From Chitinophaga pinensis (lineage in GTDB: Bacteria; Bacteroidota; Bacteroidia; UBA4408), in assembly GCA_945861665.1 (NCBI GenBank), contig CAMAVS010000002.1, forward strand, positions 1 through 64,000: a stretch of 64,000 nucleotides of DNA, given 5' to 3'. Within the stretch, counting starts at the first letter, position 1. Every line of letters begins with the position of its first letter. The notes beneath the pieces were generated by a model. It was not told the origin of the DNA. It made no database searches and saw nothing but the letters and a program-made list of their open reading frames with translations. The translations under genes and the position numbers were made by a program. Of the stretch, positions 5,966-15,313 are shown one piece after another.

Positions 5966-8581
5966 TTGTTGAAAAAAAACTGCCTACATATAGCATCTCT
6001 TTTAATCCTCTTCAGTGTTGTAATCATACTAAACGGGTGCAGCACAAAGAAAAACACATTTGCGACACGTAGCTACCACAACCTCACTTCCCGTTATAAT
6101 GGTTTCTTTTACGCCCGTGAAAGCATTAACGAAGGGCTCGCTAAACTTGATAAAACCCACGTAGACGATTACGACCAGATACTTCCTGTATTTGTTTATG
6201 GAAACTTAAAAGAGGCGCAAACCATTTCGCCTGAACTAGAAAAAACCTTTAAGAAGGGCTCTATGGTTATTGAAAGGCACTCCATTCTTTTGAAAGGTGC
6301 TGAATATTGTAACTGGATTGACGACACCTATATACTTATTGGGCGATCACATTTTTACAAGCATGACTATTTTGCCGGATTAGAAGTATTTGAATACGTA
6401 TCTGCACAGTTTAAAAAAGAGAACACGAAGTACGAAGCTTGGATGTATATGCTTCGCACCTATAACGAAATGGGTCTTTTTACAAAATCACAAGGCTTAA
6501 TGGACGTTATTAAAAACGACAAAAAATTTCCCGAAAAATACAATGCAGAATTATTTGCCATAGTAGCGGATTTCTACATAAAGCAAGCCGATTATCAATT
6601 GGGAATAAATAATCTGACGAAAGCAACTGCACAGAGCAAAAGTAAAAAGCAACGAACACGCTATATGTACATTCTAGCTCAATTGTACCAAAAACAGGGT
6701 TTACTTAAAAATGCTACGGCTAACTACAAAAACGTTATTAAACGCAACCCTCCTTATGTAATGGAGTTTAATGCCCGAATAAGCTTAGCGAAATCTTTTG
6801 ATGTTTCAAACGGTAACAGTGCCGACATTAAAAAGCAGTTAACAAAAATGCTGAATGATGTTAAAAATATTGAATATTTGGATCAAATTAATTTTGCACT
6901 AGCTGAAATTTATATAAAAGAAAACAGTGTCCCTGTAGCCATTAAATACCTCAAACAATCCATTGCAAGAAGCACCAACAACAGCAGACAAAAGGCACTA
7001 TCGAATTTAAAAATTGCTGATTTATACTTTGATATTCCCGAATATAAAGTAGCCGAATCGTATTACGATAGTGCCGTTTCGCTGTTGGATAAAAATTACC
7101 CGAACTACAATTTAATTGTAGATAAAAAAAACAGCTTAGCTGATTTGGTAAAAAACTTAAATATTATTTCAGACCAAGACAGCTTACAAAAAATAGCAAA
7201 GTTGAGCGATAGTGAACTTAATACATTGGTTGACAAAATCATGGCGGATGCTATTGAGGCAGAAAGAAAAAAGAAAGAAGAAGAAGAGGCAAGTCTGCTT
7301 AATAATAATCTAAACCTGAATGCAAATAATGCGGGAGGAAGTAACGACCAAGGTTCAGGAAATAACTGGTATTTTTACAACCAAGGCAACTTAAGTGGTG
7401 GCTTTAGCGACTTTGCAAAAAGATGGGGTATGCGTAAATTAGAAGACAATTGGCGAAGAAGTAACAAGCAAATTGGCTTTTCAGATTTTGATAATCCAAC
7501 ACCCTTCAATGATTCTGATAAACAAGCGAAGGATAGTTTAGAAAATGCACCAAAAATGCGTGACAAATTGAGTTACTTAAAGGATATTCCTTTGACCGAC
7601 TCTATGATGCTTGCCTCAAACACTAAAATTGTGGAAGCATATTATGAATTGGGTGGAATTTATAAAGAGCAACTGAAAAATTATGAAAAAGCTGCTGAAA
7701 CCTATGATGAGCTTCTAAAAAAATATCCTAAAAACAAACACGAACTGGAATGCTATTACCAATTGTATAGAATTTACTTGTCTATGAAAGAAAAAGAAAA
7801 GGCAAAAAAATACAAGGACATATTTCTAAACAATTACCCAAACAGCGAATACACGCAAATTATTAAGAACCCTAACTTTAATATGAGTGTCATTCAATCC
7901 AAAAACAAAGCCAAAAACTACTACGAAGAAACCTATAATCTATATTTAGCGGGCAATTATATTCAGGTAAAAAACAATGTTCGGCGTGCAGACAGTATAG
8001 TGGGTAAAAACGACTTACAACCTAAATTCGAATATTTGTATGCCCTAGCAGTGGGAAAAACAGAAGCAATAAACGATTTTGAATTAGCATTGCAACAACT
8101 TATCGTAAATTATCCAAAAAGCGAAGTAGCGCCATCCGCACAAGCAATGTTAGATGTTATTAGGGCCCAAAAAGCTGCAGGAGAGATAAAATTCGATACT
8201 GTAATGCAAAAAGAATTATTTGCTTTTGATGCAGATGCGGAACAATTAGTTGTAATTATTGCAGACAATAAAAATATTAAAATTTCAGAGTTAAAAACTA
8301 GCTTATCAAATTTTAACAGTGATTTTTTTGGCACATCTAATTTAAAAACAGAAGATTTAGTATACGATAATAAAAATAAAATGATTGTTGTTAAAGCTTT
8401 CGAAAACAAGACAAAAGCTATGCTATACTACAATCAGCTATCCAATCACATTCTAATTAAAAAGCTAGACAAAAAGAATTATAAGCTATTTATTGTGAGT
8501 GATGGAAATTACTCGGCACTATATGTCTCCAAAAAACTATCAGAGTACGAGCAATTTTTTACAAAAAACTATTCGAAATAA
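5966..8581 (+). CDS. sprE: T9SS/gliding lipoprotein SprE (PorW)
   Basis: An 871-aa lipoprotein with lipobox LNGC (Cys25). It has TPR-like helical repeats over about residues 45-380 and 560-720, an acidic and Asn/Gly-rich linker around 430-460, and a C-terminal region of short beta/alpha repeats. The N-terminal FATRSYHNLTSRYNGFFYAR block is characteristic of SprE/PorW. In T9SS this lipoprotein is thought to link the PorLM motor or PorKN ring to the translocon. The start codon is TTG at 5966. The upstream terminator at 5875-5910 suggests its own promoter. Confidence 0.9.
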   Translation: MLKKNCLHIASLLILFSVVIILNGCSTKKNTFATRSYHNLTSRYNGFFYARESINEGLAKLDKTHVDDYDQILPVFVYGNLKEAQTISPELEKTFKKGSMVIERHSILLKGAEYCNWIDDTYILIGRSHFYKHDYFAGLEVFEYVSAQFKKENTKYEAWMYMLRTYNEMGLFTKSQGLMDVIKNDKKFPEKYNAELFAIVADFYIKQADYQLGINNLTKATAQSKSKKQRTRYMYILAQLYQKQGLLKNATANYKNVIKRNPPYVMEFNARISLAKSFDVSNGNSADIKKQLTKMLNDVKNIEYLDQINFALAEIYIKENSVPVAIKYLKQSIARSTNNSRQKALSNLKIADLYFDIPEYKVAESYYDSAVSLLDKNYPNYNLIVDKKNSLADLVKNLNIISDQDSLQKIAKLSDSELNTLVDKIMADAIEAERKKKEEEEASLLNNNLNLNANNAGGSNDQGSGNNWYFYNQGNLSGGFSDFAKRWGMRKLEDNWRRSNKQIGFSDFDNPTPFNDSDKQAKDSLENAPKMRDKLSYLKDIPLTDSMMLASNTKIVEAYYELGGIYKEQLKNYEKAAETYDELLKKYPKNKHELECYYQLYRIYLSMKEKEKAKKYKDIFLNNYPNSEYTQIIKNPNFNMSVIQSKNKAKNYYEETYNLYLAGNYIQVKNNVRRADSIVGKNDLQPKFEYLYALAVGKTEAINDFELALQQLIVNYPKSEVAPSAQAMLDVIRAQKAAGEIKFDTVMQKELFAFDADAEQLVVIIADNKNIKISELKTSLSNFNSDFFGTSNLKTEDLVYDNKNKMIVVKAFENKTKAMLYYNQLSNHILIKKLDKKNYKLFIVSDGNYSALYVSKKLSEYEQFFTKNYSK

Positions 8582-8627
8582 TTAACCAGTAATTGCCTCT
8601 AATCGGTTAAAAGTATTTAAAATTTAG

Positions 8628-8635
8628 TATCTTTG
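8628..8635 (+). promoter_or_regulatory. -7 element for the DUF4412 gene
   Basis: TATCTTTG matches TAnnTTTG, 25 nt before the ATG at 8661. No clear TTG box stands at the expected -33 distance. Confidence 0.5.
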
Positions 8636-8660
8636 AATAAACAGAGTCAAAAAAAATAAA

Positions 8661-9416
8661 ATGAAAAAACACTTTTATACAACTGCCCTTTCTTTTTTAA
8701 TTGTTTCTTCCCAACTTTTAGCACAAAACGGAAAAGTATTCGAAATGAAGTTTTCGTCCTCGATGGGAGCAAACGGAAGCGTTAAAATGTATTTCTCAAA
8801 CTTAGGTAAGAGAAGTGAAATGACTATTTCTTTGCCCCAGCTACCGGAACCAATGAATATCGTTAACATTACAAAAGCAAGCAATCCTGAAGTTTCAATT
8901 TCTTTAAACGAAACTTACAGAACCTATAGTGAAAATTCCTTAAAAAAGGGGAATAAAACTGAAATATATACGCTGGAAAAATTAACTGACGAAACAATTA
9001 TGGAATATGCCTGTAAACATGTTCGTGCAACATCTACTCGTGATGGCTCTGTTACTGAAATATGGATTACAAAAGATATTGCAGACTACGAAAAATACAA
9101 AGATGCTTACAATGCTAACCCTAGAGGAAATATTAGTGGGTTAGAAAAGCCGCTTATTGAAGCAGGAATAGAGGGGTTTGTAGTAAAACATGTTATTAGA
9201 GGAAAAAAAGACGGGGACATGACAATGGAATTAGTCAAAATAGAAAACAAATCAATACCTAAAGAATTATTTGAAGTCCCAGCCGGTTATACAAAAACAG
9301 AGGGTCTTGCTAATGGCGAAAATCGCAATGCAGGTGCAAATCCTGAAACACTAACTCCGGAAGATCGAGCTAAAAAAAGAGAAGAAATGAGAGCAAAACA
9401 AAACGGGGATAGGTAA
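8661..9416 (+). CDS. Secreted DUF4412-like protein
   Basis: A 251-aa protein with a signal peptide (cleavage after LLAQ). The body starts with a VFEMKFSSSMGANGSVKMYF strand and proceeds through a MEYACKHVRATSTRDG segment, as in DUF4412 proteins, which are predicted periplasmic or surface beta-sandwich proteins of unknown function. The C-terminal ~40 residues are charged and disordered (Glu, Lys, Arg). It is a single-gene unit with its own promoter and a strong terminator. Confidence 0.75.
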   Translation: MKKHFYTTALSFLIVSSQLLAQNGKVFEMKFSSSMGANGSVKMYFSNLGKRSEMTISLPQLPEPMNIVNITKASNPEVSISLNETYRTYSENSLKKGNKTEIYTLEKLTDETIMEYACKHVRATSTRDGSVTEIWITKDIADYEKYKDAYNANPRGNISGLEKPLIEAGIEGFVVKHVIRGKKDGDMTMELVKIENKSIPKELFEVPAGYTKTEGLANGENRNAGANPETLTPEDRAKKREEMRAKQNGDR

Positions 9417-9434
9417 TACAAAAAATATAAAGGG

Positions 9435-9468
9435 AACCCTCGCTTTATTATAAGCGGGGGTTTCTTTT
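9435..9468 (+). terminator. Rho-independent terminator
   Basis: An 11-bp stem (9435-9445 with 9452-9462, one G-U pair), a 6-nt loop and a T-rich tail. Confidence 0.9.
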
Positions 9469-9495
9469 ATAATAAAGGCATATAACAAAATCAGA

Positions 9496-10272
9496 ATGCG
9501 ATATCCCATAGCAATTCTTCTTTCATTTGCTATACTTATCCATTCGTGCGCCCTTAATAAGAACAAGTCTTCCGATTCTTCTACTTTTAAAATCAACACT
9601 AAAAAACTAAAAGAAAAGTCGAATAAAAAGCCATTTTCTATTCGTTTTGGAAAAAACAAAAAGCAAGATACTGATGTTAAAATAACCTTGGGGGAGAGAA
9701 GTAAATCAAAACGTATACGCTCCAATAAACTAAATGCAGAAACGAAAGGAGAAAAAGGCAAAGAGAATAAAAATCCATTTTCAGTGCGTTTTGGAAAAAA
9801 CAAACAGCAAGACACGGATGTAAAAATGACACTGGGGGTGAGGGGCGGCTCCCAAAAAGTAAAAAGCAATTCATTAAATGCAGGATCAAAAAAAGACCAT
9901 CATAAAAAACAATGGCAATGGCAATTTTGGAAAGGCAAAAAAGATGTAGTTATTTCAACCAACACCGACAATAGCTTTTCAAGCACTAAAAAAGAACACC
10001 ATAAAAAGAAATTTCAATTGCGTTTTTGGAAAGGGAAAAAGGATGTTGTTATATCAACTGAAACTGGCAGCAGCTTTTTAAGTTCAAAGAAAGAAAGGCA
10101 CAAAAAGCGATTGCAATTACGATTTTGGGAAGGCAAAAAAGATGTGGTTGTTCCTACAAATGACACATTTGAGTATAAGAAATCTAAAAACAAACCCAAG
10201 AACAGGAAACGCAAAAAAAAGCCTCAAAAAGGTTTATTTCCTAAGGAAATGCAAAATTATCAAAAAGGGTAG
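9496..10272 (+). CDS. Highly basic lipoprotein built from two internal repeat families
   Basis: A 258-aa protein with an N-terminal lipobox (LIHSC, Cys18) and no recognisable domain. Residues 44-81 and 92-129 are one repeat pair (48-residue period) with the core PFSxRFGKNKxQDTDVKxTL. Residues 132-164, 165-197 and 198-227 are three copies with an exact 33-residue period and the core FWxGKKDVV. All five share an aromatic-x-x-(R/Q)-F-(G/W)-(K/E)-x-K pattern, so one motif probably seeded both families. Lys and Arg dominate throughout and the tail is almost wholly basic. A strongly cationic envelope lipoprotein could bind anionic polymers such as LPS, DNA or polysaccharide; that is inference. Confidence 0.8.
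   Translation: MRYPIAILLSFAILIHSCALNKNKSSDSSTFKINTKKLKEKSNKKPFSIRFGKNKKQDTDVKITLGERSKSKRIRSNKLNAETKGEKGKENKNPFSVRFGKNKQQDTDVKMTLGVRGGSQKVKSNSLNAGSKKDHHKKQWQWQFWKGKKDVVISTNTDNSFSSTKKEHHKKKFQLRFWKGKKDVVISTETGSSFLSSKKERHKKRLQLRFWEGKKDVVVPTNDTFEYKKSKNKPKNRKRKKKPQKGLFPKEMQNYQKG
9625..9882 (+). repeat. Two 48-codon coding repeats (family A)
   Basis: They encode residues 44-81 and 92-129 of the basic lipoprotein. Both copies run from PFS(I/V)RFGKNK to the conserved LNA ending. Confidence 0.85.
9889..10176 (+). repeat. Three 33-codon (99-bp) tandem coding repeats (family B)
   Basis: They encode residues 132-164, 165-197 and 198-227. Each copy starts with KK(D/E)(H/R)HKK and has the FW(K/E)GKKDVV core. 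The third is slightly shortened. Confidence 0.9.
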
Positions 10273-10333
10273 TAACAAATTATTAACCTATTTAAACAAT
10301 GAATAATCTCGAGGCAGAGCTTCGGGGTATTAT

Positions 10334-10365
10334 TTGAATAAAATGGCATTTAATTGGTATATTTG
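10334..10365 (+). promoter_or_regulatory. Bacteroidota promoter for the DUF4175 operon
   Basis: TTG at 10334-10336, a 21-bp spacer and TATATTTG at 10358-10365 fit the TTG-N17-23-TAnnTTTG consensus. Transcription would start near 10371, which argues against the ATG and TTG starts upstream of that point and for the GTG at 10385. Confidence 0.6.
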
Positions 10366-10384
10366 TTGGTATAAAGGCATTTCA

Positions 10385-13300
10385 GTGGCAAGTAATTATC
10401 ACATATTAATACACAAACTAGATGAGTTTATACGAAAGTATTACAAAAATCAACTCATTCGGGGAATACTATACGCCATATCCTCACTGCTGCTTTTCTT
10501 TTTAGCAGTAACCACTCTAGAATATTTTGCGCATTTTGGCGTAGCTACACGTACCATCCTTTTTTACCTCTTTATCTTACTTAATGTTAGCATCCTCATA
10601 AACCTAATTGTAATACCTCTACTTAAACTTAACCGCTTTGGCAACATCATTTCTCATCAGCAAGCAGCAGAAATTATTGGCAGCCACTTTTCTAATATAC
10701 AAGATAAACTCCTGAATGTATTACAACTTCAACAGCAGTCGATTCAGAACGCCACACTTGTTAAAGCTAGTATTAATCAGCGAATTGCAGAACTTAAACC
10801 GATCCCCTTTACTTCCGCTATTGATTTTAAAGAGAATTTAAAATATGTAAAATATGCCTTCGTTCCAGTATTCGTTCTGCTTTATTTGCTCACATTTTTT
10901 CCCAATTTAATTAATGATCCCAGTAGTCGATTATTCAACCATACAGTGTATTACGAAAAAGAATCCCCTTTTCGCTTCGAAGTACTTAATGAATCAATGG
11001 AGGCTATACAACAACAGGATTTTGAATTGAACATAAAAGTTAGTGGCAATGAAATTCCGGCAAACGCATACATTGAAGTGGGGGAACACGAATATACCCT
11101 CAATAAAGAAAATTCAATAAAATTTCATTACGTATTTAAAAACATACAAAAAACACTTCGTTTTAGGCTCTTTGCAGATGGGTACTATTCGAAAGAATAT
11201 GAAATAAAAGCTATTCCTAATCCATTGATGCTTGGCTTTCAAGTACAGTTAGATTACCCGAACTATGTAGGCAAAAAAGACGAAGTCCTTTCCAATACAG
11301 GAGATATGGTTATTCCTGCCGGCACAAAAGTTCATTGGGCTTTTAATACACAAGATTCACGTATTTTAAAATTGCAATTTATTGATACAATTATTACACT
11401 AGACCACCCAAACAACAATGTTTTTTCCTATTCTTCACAACTGTTTAATAATAAAACGTATACCATAACTACAGCAAACGAATTCCTTAAAAGTCGCGAC
11501 TCAATCAGTTATTCTATAAACGTAATTCCCGACATTTACCCAAACATACAAGTGGAGGAACGGCCTGACTCTTTTTCAACAAAACGCATTTATTTCAAAG
11601 GTCAAATTAAAGACGATTATGGATTTTCAAAACTTACTTTTAAGTATAAACTTTTAAGTGAAAGTAATTCTACTAAATTGTTTTCGGGAAAGCTAGTTAG
11701 CCAACAGATTGAACTTAATAAACAAATTACGCAAGACAATTTTTTTCATTATTGGGACCTTTCCTCCTTTAACATTCAACCGGGTAATGAAATTGAATAT
11801 TACTTTGAAGTATACGACAACGATGGCGTTAATGGCAGTAAATCGGCCCGTACTCAGCGAATGGTATACAAAGCGCCAAGCTTAAGCGAGCTAACAAAGA
11901 ATAGCGATAAAAACAACAAGGAACTAAAAAAAGATATTCAAGAAAGCATTCAGAAAGCGAAGGTGCTGCAAAAAGAAATGGCTGACATCAATCAAAAAAT
12001 GTTGGAGAAAAAGATACTTACATACGATGAATTGAAAAAGATAAAAGACTTGCTTGAAAAACAAAAACAATTGCAAAAAGATGTTGAAAACATTGAAAAG
12101 CAGAACACGCTAAACAACCAAAAAGAAAACGAATACAGGCAGCTCAATGAAAAGCTGTTAGAAAAACAGAAACAATTAGAAAAGCTATTTGAACAAATTA
12201 TGACCGACGAAATGAAAGAGAAGTTCAAAGAATTGGAAAAGCTATTGGGTAAATTGGATAAAGAAAAAATTCAAGAGCAATTAGAAAAAATGAAGCTGGA
12301 CAATAAGGATATGGAAAAGGAGCTCGATCGATCATTGGAAATTTTTAAGCAAATGGAGTTTGAGAAAAAGATGGCGGAAACAACAGAGAAATTAGATAAG
12401 CTAGCAGAAGATCAAAAAAAATTGGCAAAAAAAACAGAAGAGAAAAAAAGTGATAGCAAGGAATTGAACAAAGAGCAAGAAAAACTTAACAAAGAGTTTA
12501 GCGAAGTAAAAAAAGAGTTGGAAGGCCTAAAAAAAAAGAATGCAGACTTGGAGCAACCTAATGAAATGAAGAACACCGAAGAGTTACAACAAGAAATATC
12601 GAAAGAGCAAGAAAAAAGTTCGGAACAACTTGGTGAGAATAAAAACAACAGTGATAGCAAAAAACAACAAGCTGCAAAATCACAAAAAAGGGCCGGAGAA
12701 AAAATAGATCAGCTTTCACAAGAGATGAAAAGTATGCAACAGCAGATGGAGCAACGGGAGCAAGAAGAAGATATGAATGCGCTGCGCGAAATCTTAGAAA
12801 ACCTCATCAATGTCTCTTTTACTCAAGAGGAGCTGATGAAACAAACCAATAGTATTGACCGAGTTAATCCTAAATACGTTGAAATTGCGCGTCAACAAAA
12901 GAAAATAAAAGACGATTCGAAAATGATTGAAGATTCATTATTCGCACTGAGCAAGCGCCAACCACAAATATCGGCAGTGGTTAACCGCGAAATAAGTGAA
13001 ATAAATGCAAATATGGAAAAAGCTATCGCGGATATTGCCGACAGGCAGACACATTTAGCCGCAGGACGACAACAGTACGTGATGACCGGGGTAAATAATT
13101 TGGCATTGATGCTGAGCGAAGCACTAAACGAAATGCAACAACAAATGCAAAAAAAGGAACCTAAAGAAGGTGGTGGAAGTTGTAAAAAGCCGGGGGGGAA
13201 AGGTAAAAAGCCTTCGGCATCCACTATGAAGTCTATGCAACAACAAATAAACGAGCAAATTGCTAAACTAAAAGATGGAATGAAAAACCCTAATGAAAAA

Positions 13301-13762
13301 AAAGACGGTAAGGGTGGTAAAAACGGTAAGAATGCTACCAGTGAACAATTTGCTCGGCTAGCAGCACAGCAAGAAGCACTTAGAAGAGAATTGCAAAAAA
13401 TGGGCGATGAAATGAACAAAGACGGTAAACAAGGCAATGGAAATATGCAAAAATTGGCCGAGCAAATGGAAAAAACAGAGACCGATTTGGTAAATAAAAC
13501 AATTACACAAGAAACAATGATGCGCCAAGAAGAAATTTTAACAAGATTGTTAGAGTCAGAAAAAGCAGAGAGGGAAAGGGATCAAGACGAAAAACGAGAG
13601 TCAAAAGAATCGAATATTGAGAATTTTAGTAACCTTAATCTATTTAATGAGTATAACAAGTTAAAAATGAAAGAAGCTGAGTTGTTAAAAACGGTCCCGC
13701 CCTCGTTAAATACTTTTTATAAAAACAAGGTAACAGATTATTTTAATAACGTTACAAAATAA
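10385..13762 (+). CDS. Large membrane-anchored coiled-coil protein, DUF4175 family
   Basis: About 1125 aa from a GTG at 10385, just before the conserved LDEFIRKYYKNQLIRG segment where family members start; a TTG at 10334 or ATG at 10343 would add up to 17 residues. Two membrane segments lie near residues 28-77 and a third near 155-175. A beta-rich extracytoplasmic region follows (about 190-500). Then comes a very long Glu/Lys/Gln coiled coil (about 515-800), a helical region, and a low-complexity Gly/Lys stretch near 930-1000. DUF4175 proteins are conserved in Bacteroidota but uncharacterised. The RsbW-like ATPase gene follows by 13 nt. Confidence 0.85.
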   Translation: MASNYHILIHKLDEFIRKYYKNQLIRGILYAISSLLLFFLAVTTLEYFAHFGVATRTILFYLFILLNVSILINLIVIPLLKLNRFGNIISHQQAAEIIGSHFSNIQDKLLNVLQLQQQSIQNATLVKASINQRIAELKPIPFTSAIDFKENLKYVKYAFVPVFVLLYLLTFFPNLINDPSSRLFNHTVYYEKESPFRFEVLNESMEAIQQQDFELNIKVSGNEIPANAYIEVGEHEYTLNKENSIKFHYVFKNIQKTLRFRLFADGYYSKEYEIKAIPNPLMLGFQVQLDYPNYVGKKDEVLSNTGDMVIPAGTKVHWAFNTQDSRILKLQFIDTIITLDHPNNNVFSYSSQLFNNKTYTITTANEFLKSRDSISYSINVIPDIYPNIQVEERPDSFSTKRIYFKGQIKDDYGFSKLTFKYKLLSESNSTKLFSGKLVSQQIELNKQITQDNFFHYWDLSSFNIQPGNEIEYYFEVYDNDGVNGSKSARTQRMVYKAPSLSELTKNSDKNNKELKKDIQESIQKAKVLQKEMADINQKMLEKKILTYDELKKIKDLLEKQKQLQKDVENIEKQNTLNNQKENEYRQLNEKLLEKQKQLEKLFEQIMTDEMKEKFKELEKLLGKLDKEKIQEQLEKMKLDNKDMEKELDRSLEIFKQMEFEKKMAETTEKLDKLAEDQKKLAKKTEEKKSDSKELNKEQEKLNKEFSEVKKELEGLKKKNADLEQPNEMKNTEELQQEISKEQEKSSEQLGENKNNSDSKKQQAAKSQKRAGEKIDQLSQEMKSMQQQMEQREQEEDMNALREILENLINVSFTQEELMKQTNSIDRVNPKYVEIARQQKKIKDDSKMIEDSLFALSKRQPQISAVVNREISEINANMEKAIADIADRQTHLAAGRQQYVMTGVNNLALMLSEALNEMQQQMQKKEPKEGGGSCKKPGGKGKKPSASTMKSMQQQINEQIAKLKDGMKNPNEKKDGKGGKNGKNATSEQFARLAAQQEALRRELQKMGDEMNKDGKQGNGNMQKLAEQMEKTETDLVNKTITQETMMRQEEILTRLLESEKAERERDQDEKRESKESNIENFSNLNLFNEYNKLKMKEAELLKTVPPSLNTFYKNKVTDYFNNVTK

Positions 13763-13775
13763 ATACATTTACCAA

Positions 13776-14186
13776 ATGGAAGTAATACAAAACCATAACA
13801 TAAATTTCAATTCAATGGTAGAAAATCTTGTGCTAGTAGAGAAATTGGTAGAAGATGTTTGCGAGGAATACAAAGGAAACACTGACCATTACGGAAACAT
13901 TTTGGTTAGTCTCACTGAAGCCGTTAACAATGCCATTTTACACGGAAACAAAAACGACCTTTCAAAAAAAGTAAATATAGAATTTATACCTAAAAATGGA
14001 ATGCTTTCTTTTTTTGTAAAAGATGAAGGGGCTGGTTTTGATCATACAGCTATTCCAGATCCAACCAATCCTGAAAATATTGAAAAACTGAACGGGCGAG
14101 GTATTTTTATTATGAGACACTTAACCGATAGCGTTTTTTTTCACGATAAAGGGTCAAAAGTAGAGTTGAATTTTAAAATGGCTTAA
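13776..14186 (+). CDS. RsbW-like histidine-kinase-type ATPase (anti-sigma factor family)
   Basis: A 136-aa stand-alone HATPase_c domain. The N box (LTEAVNNAILHGNK), G1 box (DEGAGFD) and G2 box (GRGIFIMRHL) are intact, so it should bind ATP. Proteins of this size and layout resemble anti-sigma factor kinases such as RsbW/SpoIIAB, which phosphorylate STAS partners. No partner lies nearby, but a SpoIIE-type phosphatase is encoded at 24995-28210, so a partner-switching pathway is conceivable. It follows the DUF4175 gene closely and is probably co-transcribed with it. Confidence 0.85.
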   Translation: MEVIQNHNINFNSMVENLVLVEKLVEDVCEEYKGNTDHYGNILVSLTEAVNNAILHGNKNDLSKKVNIEFIPKNGMLSFFVKDEGAGFDHTAIPDPTNPENIEKLNGRGIFIMRHLTDSVFFHDKGSKVELNFKMA

Positions 14187-14240
14187 GCCAGCGTTCTGCT
14201 TCATTCTCTTTTTATTCAATCAAAATATAAGTCAAATTAC

Positions 14241-14248
14241 TACATTTG
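14241..14248 (+). promoter_or_regulatory. -7 element for the asparaginase gene
   Basis: TACATTTG matches TAnnTTTG, 12 nt before the ATG at 14261. It overlaps an in-frame TTG at 14246, which therefore is unlikely to be the start. Confidence 0.5.
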
Positions 14249-14260
14249 TTGAACAATTTT

Positions 14261-15289
14261 ATGGCCAACAAAACAAATCTATTGCTTATTTATACCGGTG
14301 GCACTATTGGTATGATTCAAGACACTAAAACGCAATCGCTTGTTCCCTTCAATTTTCGCAACCTTACAGAGCAAGTTCCCGAACTTTCTAAATTCGATAT
14401 ACAACTTTCATCCATAGCCTTTGAAAAGCCCATAGATTCATCCAATATGCATCCAGGCATTTGGATAAAACTGGCTGAAATAATCAAAAAAAATTATGCT
14501 AAATACGATGGTTTTGTAATCCTGCACGGTTCCGATACGATGGCATTTACGGCATCGGCATTGAGTTTTATGTTATATAACCTAAACAAACCTGTTATAC
14601 TAACCGGCTCACAATTGCCTATAGGAATTATACGCACAGACGGAAAAGAAAATTTAATAACGGCCATTGAAATTGCAGCAGCAAAAAAGAATGGAAAATC
14701 CATTGTGAATGAAGTGTCTATTTATTTCGAATACCAATTGTTTAGAGGCAACCGAACACACAAGTACAACTCCGAGCATTTCGATGCATTTGAAACCGCC
14801 AACTACCCTCCTCTTGCAGAAGCTGGAGTGCATATAAATTACAATCAAGCTGCATTATTTAAACCAACTTCGAAGAAATTAGCAGTATCAACCAGTTTAG
14901 ATTATAACATTGCTTTACTAAAAATATATCCCGGAATAACAGAACAAGCAGTAAATGCGTTGTTAGGCATTAAAGGATTAAAGGCCATTATTATTGAAAC
15001 CTTTGGAAGTGGTAATGCGCCTACCGAAACTTGGTTTATTGAAGCGTTGAAAAAAGCAATCGCCAAAGGTATTATTGTTTACAATGTTACCCAATGCAAT
15101 GGTGGATCGGTGATACAAGGAAAGTACGAAACCAGCAAAAGCCTTCAAAAAATTGGTGTTGTATCGGGTTTTGATATTACCACCGAAGCTGCAGTATGTA
15201 AATTAATGTACTTATTAGGGAAAGGATACCCGCTCGCTAAAACAAAGAACTTGCTTTCAAAAAACCTTAGAGGGGAAATTACAGCTTAA
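14261..15289 (+). CDS. ansA: Type I (cytoplasmic) L-asparaginase
   Basis: A 342-aa enzyme that hydrolyses L-asparagine to aspartate and ammonia. The first catalytic-site motif YTGGTIGMI and the second, ILHGSDTMAFTASALS, carry the two nucleophile-region Thr residues and the Asp. The TETWFIEALKKA region and a C-terminal helical domain agree with the family. There is no signal peptide, so it is a cytoplasmic type I enzyme. I use the ATG at 14261, since the in-frame TTG at 14246 lies within the predicted -7 element. Confidence 0.9.
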   Translation: MANKTNLLLIYTGGTIGMIQDTKTQSLVPFNFRNLTEQVPELSKFDIQLSSIAFEKPIDSSNMHPGIWIKLAEIIKKNYAKYDGFVILHGSDTMAFTASALSFMLYNLNKPVILTGSQLPIGIIRTDGKENLITAIEIAAAKKNGKSIVNEVSIYFEYQLFRGNRTHKYNSEHFDAFETANYPPLAEAGVHINYNQAALFKPTSKKLAVSTSLDYNIALLKIYPGITEQAVNALLGIKGLKAIIIETFGSGNAPTETWFIEALKKAIAKGIIVYNVTQCNGGSVIQGKYETSKSLQKIGVVSGFDITTEAAVCKLMYLLGKGYPLAKTKNLLSKNLRGEITA

Positions 15290-15313
15290 TTTTTTTGGCT
15301 TACATTTATAGAA

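Noticed and set aside
9351-9869. Antisense frame of 172 codons opposite the basic repeat lipoprotein
   Set aside because: It mirrors the repeats of the plus-strand gene, which has a lipobox and consistent period; the antisense product is a Phe/Leu/Ser-rich artefact.
12892-13437. Antisense frame of 181 codons inside the DUF4175 gene
   Set aside because: It is the complement of a Glu/Lys/Gln-rich coiled coil, which often gives long open antisense frames.
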